Source: CAZPRY01 sp964589175 (GTDB taxonomy: Bacteria > Fidelibacterota > UBA2242). Taken from it: 25,251 nucleotides of DNA. The notes below the pieces were generated by a model. It ran no database searches, was not told the DNA's origin, and was given only the letters and a program-made list of their open reading frames with translations. A program made the position numbers and the translations under genes. Location of the stretch: NCBI GenBank assembly GCA_964589175.1, contig CAZPRY010000053.1, positions 1-25,251 on the forward strand, written 5' to 3'. Shown here piece after piece: positions 1-7,458 of this stretch (its first letter is position 1; each line of letters starts with the position of its first letter).

Positions 1-313
1 TGGTTAAGGAGCAGTTCTTTAGAATCCTGACAATCTTATCGTAGGATTTTTCTACCGATGACGAGTCGATGTAAACAGTTGGGAAAGATGAGACATCATT
101 CCCTTTAATGTCTTTCAGAAGCAAAAGAGCGTTTTTACTTCCGGGATCATATTGCATGGTCGTTGTTCCAATAAAACGGCAATCCTCTTTTGACTGATGA
201 AAATCAATCAAGACGACATTCGCTTCTTGAAGGGTATCATTCAGATTAAGCGGATTTTGGTCGCCTACGTGTTTATCAATACATTCGCCAATGATTTTTA
301 GTTTTGAGATCAT
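1..313 (-). CDS. Probable type I-B CRISPR large subunit Cas8b/Csh1 (TM1802-like), N-terminal fragment
   Basis: An open frame starts at ATG 313-311 and runs without a stop to the window edge (104 codons, 3' end missing). It follows an AAGGAG Shine-Dalgarno at 320-325 with a 6-nt spacer. Residues 1-12 (MISKLKIIGECI) and the later stretch ending SSFPTVYIDSSSV resemble, from memory, the start of TM1802/Csh1-type Cas8b proteins: an N-terminal helix with an IG motif, then a segment ending in a conserved P-T. In type I-B loci Cas8b is the large Cascade subunit for PAM recognition and R-loop formation, and it usually lies directly after cas6, as here. No catalytic motif is expected. The assignment rests mainly on gene order plus weak similarity; another cas large subunit or an unrelated protein is possible. 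Confidence 0.5.
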   Translation of the reverse strand, partial: MISKLKIIGECIDKHVGDQNPLNLNDTLQEANVVLIDFHQSKEDCRFIGTTTMQYDPGSKNALLLLKDIKGNDVSSFPTVYIDSSSVEKSYDKIVRILKNCSLT

Positions 314-319
314 CGTCTT

Positions 320-325
320 CTCCTT
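320..325 (-). promoter_or_regulatory. Shine-Dalgarno AAGGAG for the cas8b-like gene
   Basis: AAGGAG on the minus strand lies 6 nt before ATG 313-311 and fixes the start of the partial gene. It begins only 2 nt after the end of the 328-347 hairpin, so folding of that hairpin in the mRNA could affect ribosome access. Confidence 0.7.
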
Positions 326-327
326 TT

Positions 328-399
328 CCCATGGCTAAAGCCATGGGTTGTCATCATCTTACATTCACGAATCTGGCAACCCATGAATTTATTCATGGG
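328..399. repeat. Twin-hairpin element in the cas6-cas8 gap (REP/IS200-end-like)
   Basis: There are two perfect hairpins, each with 9-bp arms and a 2-nt loop. The first is at 328-347 (arms CCCATGGCT/AGCCATGGG) and the second at 380-399 (arms CCCATGAAT/ATTCATGGG). Both stems begin with CCCATG. The inner flanks are also complementary: CATGGGTTG at 343-351 and CAACCCATG at 377-385. The whole 72-bp block is therefore a nested palindrome. Such paired CCCATG hairpins resemble REP/BIME elements or the subterminal hairpins of IS200/IS605-family elements. No transposase frame is present. The element fills most of the gap between the cas6 stop and the cas8-like Shine-Dalgarno. Confidence 0.75.
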
Positions 400-413
400 A
401 TTGATGGATCGGC

Positions 414-1088
414 TCATTTCATCCGCTCCACGGTGCCGAAGCCCCGGGCGACCTGTTTGCCGATGCCCAGGTAGTCGGGGATTTGGAAATTCATCATGAA
501 ATCGCCCGTGAAGCAAAGCATACGATTGTTTTTAAAATTGCGTTCGGTCATCTGGAAATAGCCCTCCACCTTGATCGAGGCGATATCCGGTATCCAATAA
601 TGCACGCCTTTAGACACCGTTTTCAGGTTCTCGTGCAGCAGGTGCCTTAAAAACACCTGGCGATCCGCTTCATCCATCACGCGAAAAGCGTCGTAATTCT
701 CTTCCTTAAGGGCCATCCAGGGCGTCTTGAATCGATAATGTAAGAAATCTTCCATCTGTCCGAATTCCTCATCACGCAGGACGACCGATTTATCCCAGAT
801 AGTTACCCGTTTCCCATCGATGTCGATGTGTTGAATTTCCATGAATACCGACTTCAGAATTTCTATCCCTTCCCCAATTCCAATAATGGTAGGCACTTCA
901 TCGATTACTTTAAACTGGATGAGCGGGTATCCGTACCTTAGTTTTCCATTCTTCAAATGATTGTGGATCAATTCGTATCCTGGAAATTGCCCGGCCAGAG
1001 AGCCGCGAAATTTGGGAATATCAAATGACTTCATGCGTTGATGCGGAAACTGTAACCTTGCGATGGAAACATGATGTAATTCGACCAT
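414..1088 (-). CDS. cas6: CRISPR-associated endoribonuclease Cas6 (Cas6b-like)
   Basis: This 224-aa protein is a typical length for Cas6. The C-terminal end carries the glycine-rich loop of the Cas6 ferredoxin-like fold (DYLGIGKQVARGFGTVERMK, about residues 205-224). The motif YGYPLIQFKVI at about 52-62 is characteristic of the Cas6b subgroup. A His-x-His pair at residues 42 and 44 lies where, from memory, the archaeal Cas6b enzyme has its catalytic histidines. Cas6 cleaves pre-crRNA inside each repeat and stays bound to the mature crRNA. ATG 1088-1086 is preceded by GGAAGGA at 1094-1100. A cas8b-like gene follows after about 100 bp, the normal type I-B order. No CRISPR array is seen, so its repeat substrate lies outside the window. 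Confidence 0.85.
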   Translation of the reverse strand: MVELHHVSIARLQFPHQRMKSFDIPKFRGSLAGQFPGYELIHNHLKNGKLRYGYPLIQFKVIDEVPTIIGIGEGIEILKSVFMEIQHIDIDGKRVTIWDKSVVLRDEEFGQMEDFLHYRFKTPWMALKEENYDAFRVMDEADRQVFLRHLLHENLKTVSKGVHYWIPDIASIKVEGYFQMTERNFKNNRMLCFTGDFMMNFQIPDYLGIGKQVARGFGTVERMK

Positions 1089-1370
1089 ATCAATCCTTCC
1101 GTGAGTTTAGAAAACGGCACAGAATTCACGCGAATCCGAGAATTGTGAATAAATCGGGAAACCTATCCGAACCATAGATATGGGGAAAGTATTGCGGGCC
1201 GTCTTGGAAAACAAAAAAGGGAAAGGTGCCATTTTTCACCTCAATCCTTAATTTTTAACAGAGTCTGTATTCAGCCCCAAATTGTACGACTCTGTTTCCT
1301 TTAACCTGAATATATAACGCTTTTTAGAGGAATGGTACTATTTTTTAATTTGGTTATAACAAAAGTTCTA
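1089..1370. other. AT-rich non-coding region upstream of cas6
   Basis: No credible coding frame is seen. This stretch should hold the promoter of the leftward cas operon, but I cannot place -35/-10 boxes with confidence. The clearest structure is a perfect 9-bp inverted repeat, AACAGAGTC at 1257-1265 and GACTCTGTT at 1288-1296, with a 22-nt loop. A weaker 5-bp hairpin (AGGTG/CACCT, 1224-1241) is followed on the minus strand by a T-rich stretch. It might act as a weak terminator or attenuator in front of cas6. Confidence 0.5.
1257..1296. repeat. 9-bp perfect inverted repeat with 22-nt loop
   Basis: AACAGAGTC (1257-1265) pairs with GACTCTGTT (1288-1296). Neither side is followed by a clean T-run, so this is not a standard terminator. 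Its place about 170 bp upstream of cas6 would fit an operator or the border of a mobile element, but the sequence does not decide between them. Confidence 0.45.
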
Positions 1371-1715
1371 CAGACATTCCACCCCTGCGGGGTGTGGACT
1401 GGGGATTTTCGTTTCAGGCAACAACATTTCACCCCTCCAGGGTGAATCGGAATCGTTCTTCCAGAAGCGATCGACGCCGCAGGCGTCAGATGTCTGTTGT
1501 CTAAATCCCCGAGTAAAAATCCCGATCCCGGAGGGATCGCATGTTTGTTGACCGAATTCCAAGAAAAAAATGCCGACCTCGCAGTGGTCAAATGTTCTTG
1601 ATATATACATGTCACCCTTGCAGGGTGAAAAATCATATCCTGGATTATCATTATCTACAGACATTTCACCCCTGCGGGGTGTAGATCAGGGAGCTTTGAT
1701 GTGTTCTAACATCAA
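1371..1715. repeat. Tandem repeat unit, copy 1 (345 bp)
   Basis: The unit begins with CAGACAT at 1371 and carries seven short hairpins (about 1380-1394, 1430-1444, 1473-1487, 1524-1538, 1575-1589, 1613-1627 and 1667-1681). From 1473 it is identical to copy 2 apart from one missing A in an AAA/AAAA run near 1502-1504; the identity runs past the unit border to 1722. The first ~100 bp is clearly related to copy 2 but diverged. The short minus-strand frames crossing it are low-complexity translations of the repeats and are not called as genes. Confidence 0.9.
1473..1487. repeat. Representative 6-3-6 hairpin unit (GACGCC-GCA-GGCGTC)
   Basis: This is a perfect 6-bp stem with a 3-nt centre, followed by AGATGTCTGTTG. 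Across the array the same layout recurs with different stems: CACCCC/GGGGTG (1380, 1667), GATCCC/GGGATC (1524) and CACCCT/AGGGTG (1613). Each is flanked on one side by an ACATTT-like tag or its reverse complement. The central triplet is TGC/TCC/TTC in one orientation and GCA/GGA in the other, so these are one element family inserted in both directions. Confidence 0.8.
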
Positions 1716-2062
1716 CAGACATGTTACACCTTCAGTGTGAAGGCGGGGGATTTTCATTCCAGGGAAAAAACATTTCACTCCTCTAGGGTGAGGCGGGATC
1801 ATCCTTCCCGAAGCGACGGACGCCGCAGGCGTCAGATGTCTGTTGTCTAAAATCCCCGAGTAAAAATCCCGATCCCGGAGGGATCGCATGTTTGTTGACC
1901 GAATTCCAAGAAAAAAATGCCGACCTCGCAGTGGTCAAATGTTCTTGATATATACATGTCACCCTTGCAGGGTGAAAAATCATATCCTGGATTATCATTA
2001 TCTACAGACATTTCACCCCTGCGGGGTGTAGATCAGGGAGCTTTGATGTGTTCTAACATCAA
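1716..2062. repeat. Tandem repeat unit, copy 2 (347 bp)
   Basis: This is a direct tandem copy of 1371-1715. The block 1819-2069 matches 1473-1722 with a single 1-nt indel, which points to recent duplication or gene conversion. Its first part (1716-1818) is diverged from copy 1, and two of its hairpins (1725-1739 and 1776-1790) have lost part of their pairing. The intact hairpins lie at 1819-1833, 1871-1885, 1922-1936 (imperfect), 1960-1974 and 2014-2028. Confidence 0.9.
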
Positions 2063-2101
2063 CAGACATATCACACCTTCAGAGTAAAGGCGGAGGTATT
2101 T
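2063..2101. repeat. Partial third copy of the tandem unit
   Basis: The sequence from CAGACAT at 2063 parallels the start of copy 2 (CACACCTTCAG..., then GGCGG.GG.ATTT) for about 39 bp and then breaks off. A further eroded hairpin-like stretch lies near 2117-2136. This shows that the array once extended toward dnaG or that its end lies here. Confidence 0.6.
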
Positions 2102-2152
2102 GATCTGCTTTCCACCCATTCCACCGATGCGGGATGAGGGCGGAGGAAATTA

Positions 2153-3985
2153 TCAGCTGGTCTTGGCGCCGGCGATCTTCTCCCTGATTTCCGCTTCGAT
2201 CTCTTTGCGCCGCTTTTGCCACTTCAGCATATCCATGACATGGGCGGACGGATCGGCCCCGCTCTTTTCAACGGCGCGGATGGCATCGCGTGATTTTTGG
2301 ATATTCTGCTCCGATTCCCCGGTCAGCATGATCACCAGGCAGTCGGACAGCAGTTGTACGAGATCGACCTGGTTCGAGCCCACAACATACGGCTCCGCTT
2401 CCAGTATCAGCCGCGACAGGTAAAAACGCTCGTCTTCGGACCATTCCAGATCGAAAAGCGACGCGGGATCGAGTTGCTTTTGGGCTTGTAATAACTCGAA
2501 GAATTTCGTCACAATGCGCTGCAAAACCGGGTGTCGGAAATTCTGCGCAGAGACCTTTTCCAGGATTAGTTTCTGCAGGTCGGGCTCGTGGCAGAGCAGA
2601 ATCTTCAGCAGTTCGAACTCCGCCCGATCGATGGCCGTGCGGATCTCCAGGATTTTCTCACCCTTGTCCTGGTCCTCTGAGCGGCGCAATCGATCCGGCC
2701 GTTTCTTCAGAAAGGAGCGCAGTTGGGAGCGAATGGCGGTTTCATTAACGTGCAGCAGCTCGGCGATCTCACGAATGATCAAATCCCTGGTGACGGGATG
2801 CTGAATATCGGCGATTTCCTCCACCAGCCGCTCGACGAAGATTGTCCGGGTTGCGTGGGTCTGGATTTCGCTGCGGTGGTTTTCGATGTACAACGGAATA
2901 AATTCCGGCGCGCTCTCCTGCAGTTGCCGGAAATCTTCCGCGGGATGCGCGGACAGGTACGAATCGGGATCATCCTTTTCGGGCAGGACAACCGCACGTA
3001 CATCCAGCCCTTCTTTCATCATGATAAAACCGGCCCGTTCCATGGCCTTCTGCCCGGCTTCATCGCCATCATAACAGAGCAGGGCCCGACTGCTGAAACG
3101 CTTCAGAAGTTTGGCGTGATGGGGGGTCAGCGCCGTGCCCGAGCCGGCCACCACATTCTGGAAGCCCTGGCTGTAAAAGCGCAGAAAGTCGGTATAGCCT
3201 TCGACGACAATCGCCTCTTCCGTCTTTCGGATGGCATCTTTGGCGAGATGCAGACCGTAGAGAACGCCGCTCTTGAAATAAACCGGCGATTCGGGCGAGT
3301 TCAGGTATTTGGCGCTCTCGTTGGGGTCCAGCGTCCGGCCCCCGAAAGCGATAATACGCCCCGAAAGGTTGTGGATCGGAAACATGATGCGGTTGCGGAA
3401 ACGATCATAGAAACCACCGTCTTCACGCTTGATGAACAGGCCTGACTTTTCCAGAACGGCCGCGCTATAGCGGTTACGGTCGATGCGCCGAACCAGGTTG
3501 TCCCAGCCGGCCGGGGCAAATCCAACGGTAAACTGCTTCAGCAGGGCATCGCCGAAATTGCGTTTATGCAGATAATCCAGAGCGTCTTTATTTGTAGCTT
3601 CAAAAAGTTGTTTATGATAGAAATCACGGGCCACTTCGTGCACTTCATAAAGCAGGGCGATGTCGCCTTTCTGCTCGTCGGAAACCACATCCGGTTCAAT
3701 CCGGATGCCGAATTTATCCGCCAGGCGGGTGAGCGCCTCGACATAATCCACCTTGTCGTATTCCATCACGAAGGTCACGGCATTGCCGCCCTTACCGCAG
3801 CCGAAACAGTGGAAGATGCCCATCGACGGATTCACGCTGAACGAGGGCGTTTTCTCATTATGGAAGGGGCAGAGGCCGAAATAATTGCGGCCGCGCTGTT
3901 TCAGGCGCACTACTTCGGAGACGACCCCCAGGATATCGGCCCGGGCTTTAATCTGTTCAACGGTTGCTTCGGGAATGCGCGACAT
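2153..3985 (-). CDS. dnaG: DNA primase DnaG
   Basis: This 610-aa primase synthesises RNA primers at the replication fork and is recruited by the DnaB helicase. The N-terminal CHC2-type zinc finger has C39, H42, C60 and C63. The RNA-polymerase domain carries RFRNRIMFPI and the IAFGGRTL motif (about residues 195-218). The TOPRIM domain shows E262 in VVEGYTD, then D306 and D308 in YDGDEAG, and the downstream KDDPDSYL acidic motif near 337. The C-terminal ~150 residues are divergent, as usual for the helicase-binding domain. ATG 3985-3983 has GGAG 4 nt upstream. It is the last gene of the 13-gene array, 53 bp after mutS2. No obvious intrinsic terminator follows; the hairpin repeat array begins about 50 bp downstream. 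Confidence 0.97.
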   Translation of the reverse strand: MSRIPEATVEQIKARADILGVVSEVVRLKQRGRNYFGLCPFHNEKTPSFSVNPSMGIFHCFGCGKGGNAVTFVMEYDKVDYVEALTRLADKFGIRIEPDVVSDEQKGDIALLYEVHEVARDFYHKQLFEATNKDALDYLHKRNFGDALLKQFTVGFAPAGWDNLVRRIDRNRYSAAVLEKSGLFIKREDGGFYDRFRNRIMFPIHNLSGRIIAFGGRTLDPNESAKYLNSPESPVYFKSGVLYGLHLAKDAIRKTEEAIVVEGYTDFLRFYSQGFQNVVAGSGTALTPHHAKLLKRFSSRALLCYDGDEAGQKAMERAGFIMMKEGLDVRAVVLPEKDDPDSYLSAHPAEDFRQLQESAPEFIPLYIENHRSEIQTHATRTIFVERLVEEIADIQHPVTRDLIIREIAELLHVNETAIRSQLRSFLKKRPDRLRRSEDQDKGEKILEIRTAIDRAEFELLKILLCHEPDLQKLILEKVSAQNFRHPVLQRIVTKFFELLQAQKQLDPASLFDLEWSEDERFYLSRLILEAEPYVVGSNQVDLVQLLSDCLVIMLTGESEQNIQKSRDAIRAVEKSGADPSAHVMDMLKWQKRRKEIEAEIREKIAGAKTS

Positions 3986-4038
3986 CTGACTCCACAGAAA
4001 AAAACTTACGTCTTATCGAAGTAAAGTACTCCGATTTG

Positions 4039-6393
4039 TTACATATCCACAATGGTTGCACCGGTTCCGCCGCGATCGAAATGATCGAAACGAAACGATT
4101 TGATTCCTTTGAATTTGCGCAGCTCGTCCCAGACCATTTTTTGCAGAGCGCCGGTGCCCTTGCCGTGAATGATCTCGAGATAGGTCAGCCCGGACAGCAG
4201 CGCGTGGTCCAGGAAGCGGATCAACTCGCTTTCGGCTTCATCCAGACGCTTGCCGCGCAGATCGAGGATCGGGGAAGCGCTGTGTTCGCTATGCACAAAG
4301 TAGGCCGACTGATACAGGTTTGCTTCGCTGTGCGTCAATTTCGTCGGGCTTAGATTTTCGCGGCCGACCCAGATGGTTTTACCGTCCATTTCCACGCCGA
4401 CCCGGCTGCTGCGCTCGGTCAGTTTGACGATCTGCCCCTTTTTCGGAAAGCCGTCGATCTTCACCCAATCGCCCTCATGCAATTCTTCCACGGCCGGTTT
4501 CGGCGCGCGTTTGGGTTTACGTACACGGCTGTGGGCTTCCTGCTGTAAATCTTCGACGATCTTGCGGGCCTCCTTAACAACCACCGGATCGGCTTCCTTC
4601 TCGCGGATGTCCTTGACGGCATGTTCGATGCGGGCCCGCGAATCCTTGACCATCGTCTCCAACTTTTCAGCCAGTTCTTTATCAAACTTGGCATGCTTCT
4701 CGCGAATGGATTTGACTTTCTCTTCGTATTCTGAAATGAGTTTATCCAGCGTTCGTTTATTCAACTCCACCGAGCGGTTTTTATCCTCGATCTGGCTGCG
4801 CAGCGATTCCACTTCGAGCAGCAGGCTTTCCAGTTTAACTGTATCGCCACCCATAATGCTACGCGCGCGGTCGATCACAATCCGGGGCAATCCCAGGCGG
4901 GTGGCAATTTCCAGGGCATAGGAGCTGCCGGGCATGCCCAGGTTCAGACGATAGGTCGGCGTAAGCGAGCGTGTATCGAACTCCATGGCCGCATTGACGA
5001 CTTCCGCGCGTTTCTCGGCAAAAGCTTTCAGGGCGTTGTGATGCGTGGTCACGATCGTCAGTGTGCCGCGCCCGATCAGTTCTTCCAGGACCGCCTCGGC
5101 CAGAGCCGAGCCCTCAATCGGTTCGGTGCCGGTGCCCAGTTCGTCAATCAGCACCAGGCTCTGCGAAGTCGCCTGGGCCAAAAATTCCTTCAAATTCGAG
5201 ACATGCGAGGAGAATGTGGACAAATCATTTTCAATCGATTGCTGATCGCCGATATCCACCAGAAAACTTTCGAACCAGGGCAAACTGCTACCTTCATCGG
5301 CCGGAATATGCAGACCGCTCATGGCCATGGCACTGAGCAAGCCTATCGATTTCATGGCAACCGTCTTGCCGCCGGCGTTGGGACCGGTCAGGATCACGGT
5401 ATTGATCTTGTCGGGCAGAGCGATATTCAACGGCACGACTTCTTTGACCAGCTCCAGCAATGGGTGCCGGGCGTTGATCAGGGTGATGCTTGTCCCGTCA
5501 ACGGCGATGCGCGGTTCCGTACAGTGGAATTTACGGGAAAAGCGGGCGCAGGCGTTCAGAAAATCCAGTTCGACCAGCATCACCGAATTGACCTCGAGAT
5601 CTTCAAAATGGGGGCGCAAACTCTCCGTCATCCGCTGCAGGATCAGGCGAATTTCCTCTTGTTCATCCTGCTCGAATTCTTTCAGGGCGTTATTGATTTC
5701 GACGATTTCGAGCGGCTCGACGTAGGTTGTGGCCCCGGTGGCCGACTGACCATGAATGATGCCATGCACCTTGCGCTTGAATTCGGTCCGCAACGGCAGC
5801 ACGAACCGGCCTTCACGAATGGTCGGATTCTCTTCATGCAGCCAGTTCTCCCCGCGCGCCTGGTCCATGAGACGCGCCACGGCCCGATGCAGCTGGGTGA
5901 TCTTGTGTTGAATTTCCTGCCGGATATGCGCCAGTTGCGGACTCGCACCATCTTTGATTCGGGCTTCTTCATCGACGATTTTATGCAAGGCCTGGCGCAG
6001 CGGCTGAAGCGGTTTCAGGCTGCGTACGATGAATTCCAGCGGCTCGAGGATCGTGCGATGAGACCGGAAATATTGCCAAATGTCATCGGACAGGCGCAGG
6101 ATGTTGGCGATTTGCAGTAATCCTTCCGGGGCAAAGTAAGCCCCGCTGACCCGGCAGCGTTTGAGCTCATCGCGCATATCCTCGAATGGTTCCAGCGGCA
6201 GCATCGCTCCACCGTCAATCAGTTTGCGTAAGCCACTCACCTTACGCTGCTGGGCCTGTACCTCATTCAGATTTAAAAACGGGTGCAGGTCGAGCGCACG
6301 CCGTGAACCAGATTCGGAAATGGCCTCACCGGCAACCATGTTGCGAATCCGGCCGTATCCAACTTTTTCCAGATGTTCCAGTTGCGAAGTCAT
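4039..6393 (-). CDS. mutS2: MutS2 family endonuclease/ATPase with Smr domain
   Basis: This 784-aa protein is of usual MutS2 length. It has core and clamp helices (about 1-320), a MutS ATPase with Walker A GPNAGGKT at 337-344, signature STFSSHVSN at about 392-400, Walker B with D417/E418 in LIDELGTGTEP, and TTHH near 449. A charged coiled-coil follows (about 520-640), then a KOW-like segment (GDWVKIDGFPKKGQIV). The C-terminal Smr nuclease domain from about 705 has LDLRGKR and HGKGTGAL. MutS2 proteins suppress homologous recombination and, in Firmicutes, act on collided ribosomes; which role applies here is unknown. The start lies 2 nt after the cvpA stop, without a clear Shine-Dalgarno, suggesting translational coupling. 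Confidence 0.96.
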   Translation of the reverse strand: MTSQLEHLEKVGYGRIRNMVAGEAISESGSRRALDLHPFLNLNEVQAQQRKVSGLRKLIDGGAMLPLEPFEDMRDELKRCRVSGAYFAPEGLLQIANILRLSDDIWQYFRSHRTILEPLEFIVRSLKPLQPLRQALHKIVDEEARIKDGASPQLAHIRQEIQHKITQLHRAVARLMDQARGENWLHEENPTIREGRFVLPLRTEFKRKVHGIIHGQSATGATTYVEPLEIVEINNALKEFEQDEQEEIRLILQRMTESLRPHFEDLEVNSVMLVELDFLNACARFSRKFHCTEPRIAVDGTSITLINARHPLLELVKEVVPLNIALPDKINTVILTGPNAGGKTVAMKSIGLLSAMAMSGLHIPADEGSSLPWFESFLVDIGDQQSIENDLSTFSSHVSNLKEFLAQATSQSLVLIDELGTGTEPIEGSALAEAVLEELIGRGTLTIVTTHHNALKAFAEKRAEVVNAAMEFDTRSLTPTYRLNLGMPGSSYALEIATRLGLPRIVIDRARSIMGGDTVKLESLLLEVESLRSQIEDKNRSVELNKRTLDKLISEYEEKVKSIREKHAKFDKELAEKLETMVKDSRARIEHAVKDIREKEADPVVVKEARKIVEDLQQEAHSRVRKPKRAPKPAVEELHEGDWVKIDGFPKKGQIVKLTERSSRVGVEMDGKTIWVGRENLSPTKLTHSEANLYQSAYFVHSEHSASPILDLRGKRLDEAESELIRFLDHALLSGLTYLEIIHGKGTGALQKMVWDELRKFKGIKSFRFDHFDRGGTGATIVDM

Positions 6394-6395
6394 TA

Positions 6396-7004
6396 TTATG
6401 AAATTATCTTTGGTTTTGGGTTTGTCGGTTGTTTGACAGAGTTCTGCTCATCGCTTTCTTCAGGAGCAGGCTGATCTTCCAGAAAGAAGACTTTACGCAG
6501 ACCGCTACGCAGCGATTCCAGGTTTGCTTCCACGCCGAACATGCGCACCGTTTCGTAACGGAATCTTTCCAGTACCAGGTAAGTCGTGGCAGTCGAACGC
6601 AATTTGCGATCCAGCCCGGTCTCCGGAAATACGCCAATAATCCAGGTAAAAATGGCCATTAATACCATACCCTTGAGCATCCCGAAGAGAAAGCCGAAGG
6701 AGCGATCGAGCCAGGCCAGATTCAAAGATCGCACGACCCGTTTGAGCAGCATGGTGAGCAATTGAGCCACGATATAGACAACCACGAAGACGATCACAAA
6801 ACCGATCACAGTGAGTACGCCCTCGGCAAAAGGCAGAATATCCCGCACCAGCGCAGCGCCGAAGGAATTGTATTTCATCCCCAGGATGGTCGCCAGGACC
6901 AGTCCGGCCAGTTTAAGGGCTTCTTCGATCAGTCCCCGTTTAAGACCCAGGAACGCGAAAAGCGCAACGCTGCAGATGACCAGAATATCGAAAATATTAT
7001 ACAT
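6396..7004 (-). CDS. CvpA family inner-membrane protein
   Basis: This 202-aa protein has about four hydrophobic segments (roughly residues 4-22, 28-45, 62-92 and 105-127). It also has the CvpA signature arrangement: an N-terminal FDILVICSVALFAFLGLKRG and a later LDRSFGFLFGMLKG. The C-terminal ~50 residues are charged and probably cytoplasmic. Members of PF02674 are linked to colicin V production and, more broadly, to envelope homeostasis. It sits 9 nt after yqeY and ends 2 nt before mutS2. A cvpA-mutS2 pair is common in bacteria, which supports the call. Confidence 0.9.
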   Translation of the reverse strand: MYNIFDILVICSVALFAFLGLKRGLIEEALKLAGLVLATILGMKYNSFGAALVRDILPFAEGVLTVIGFVIVFVVVYIVAQLLTMLLKRVVRSLNLAWLDRSFGFLFGMLKGMVLMAIFTWIIGVFPETGLDRKLRSTATTYLVLERFRYETVRMFGVEANLESLRSGLRKVFFLEDQPAPEESDEQNSVKQPTNPKPKIIS

Positions 7005-7013
7005 AATCAGGAC

Positions 7014-7457
7014 TCAGGCCAATTTCGATCTGACGATCGCCTGAACTTCCGAGCCGTTGGCCCGGCCTTTTACTTCGGCCATGACTTTCGGCATAACCTT
7101 GCCGATATCTTTCATAGAGGTCGCACCCGTTTCGGCAATCATCCGGATGACGATTTTTTCGATCTCGGCCGGCCCCATCTGTTCCGGCAGGTAACTCTTG
7201 ATGATTACGAGTTCGCGTTCCTCCTCCGCGGCGAGGTCCTCCCGGCTGCCTTCGCGATAGGCCTTAATCGAATCCAGGCGCTGCTTGGCGGCATTCATCA
7301 AGACGCCGATCACTTCGTCCGAATTCAGTTCGCGCCGCTTATCGATTTCGAGATCCTTGATTTTTCCCCGGATCAGCCGGAGAACACCCACACGTTCCTG
7401 CTCTTTGGCCTTCATCGCGGCCAGAAAATCCTGTTGCAACTGCTGTTTCAGATCCAT
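7014..7457 (-). CDS. yqeY: GatB/YqeY domain protein
   Basis: From the ATG at 7457 the protein is 147 aa (MDLKQQLQQDF...), matching the family's usual ~148 aa. Conserved features are the VLRLIRGKIKDLEID helix, the EELVIIKSYLPEQM-like motif and the C-terminal IGKVMPKVMAEVKGRANGS. The domain is related to the tRNA-binding tail of the GatB amidotransferase subunit, but the free-standing protein has no settled function. A longer frame begins at 7478 inside pgeF, but GAGGTG at 7464-7469 and family length favour 7457, one base after the pgeF stop. Confidence 0.92.
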   Translation of the reverse strand: MDLKQQLQQDFLAAMKAKEQERVGVLRLIRGKIKDLEIDKRRELNSDEVIGVLMNAAKQRLDSIKAYREGSREDLAAEEERELVIIKSYLPEQMGPAEIEKIVIRMIAETGATSMKDIGKVMPKVMAEVKGRANGSEVQAIVRSKLA

Positions 7458-7458
7458 T

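Noticed and set aside
328..347. Hairpin as a rho-independent terminator after cas6
   Set aside because: On the minus strand the hairpin is followed by AAAAGGAG rather than a T-run, and the next gene starts at once.
1301..1998. Minus-strand frames of 67-116 residues in the repeat region, some sharing an identical N-terminal stretch
   Set aside because: They are translations of the duplicated repeats; the shared part comes from the tandem copy and the frames diverge at the 1-nt indel. No ribosome sites or protein-like composition.
1371..2101. Possible CRISPR array next to cas6
   Set aside because: Units are 345-347 bp and contain short variable-stem hairpins at irregular spacing; there is no constant 28-37-bp repeat with unique spacers of equal size.
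2723..3445. 240-residue plus-strand frame over dnaG
   Set aside because: Antisense shadow of a strongly conserved primase gene, without a recognisable domain or ribosome site.
5038..6120. 360-residue plus-strand frame over mutS2
   Set aside because: Long antisense shadow caused by codon bias of mutS2; rich in Q, H, R and D with no known motif.
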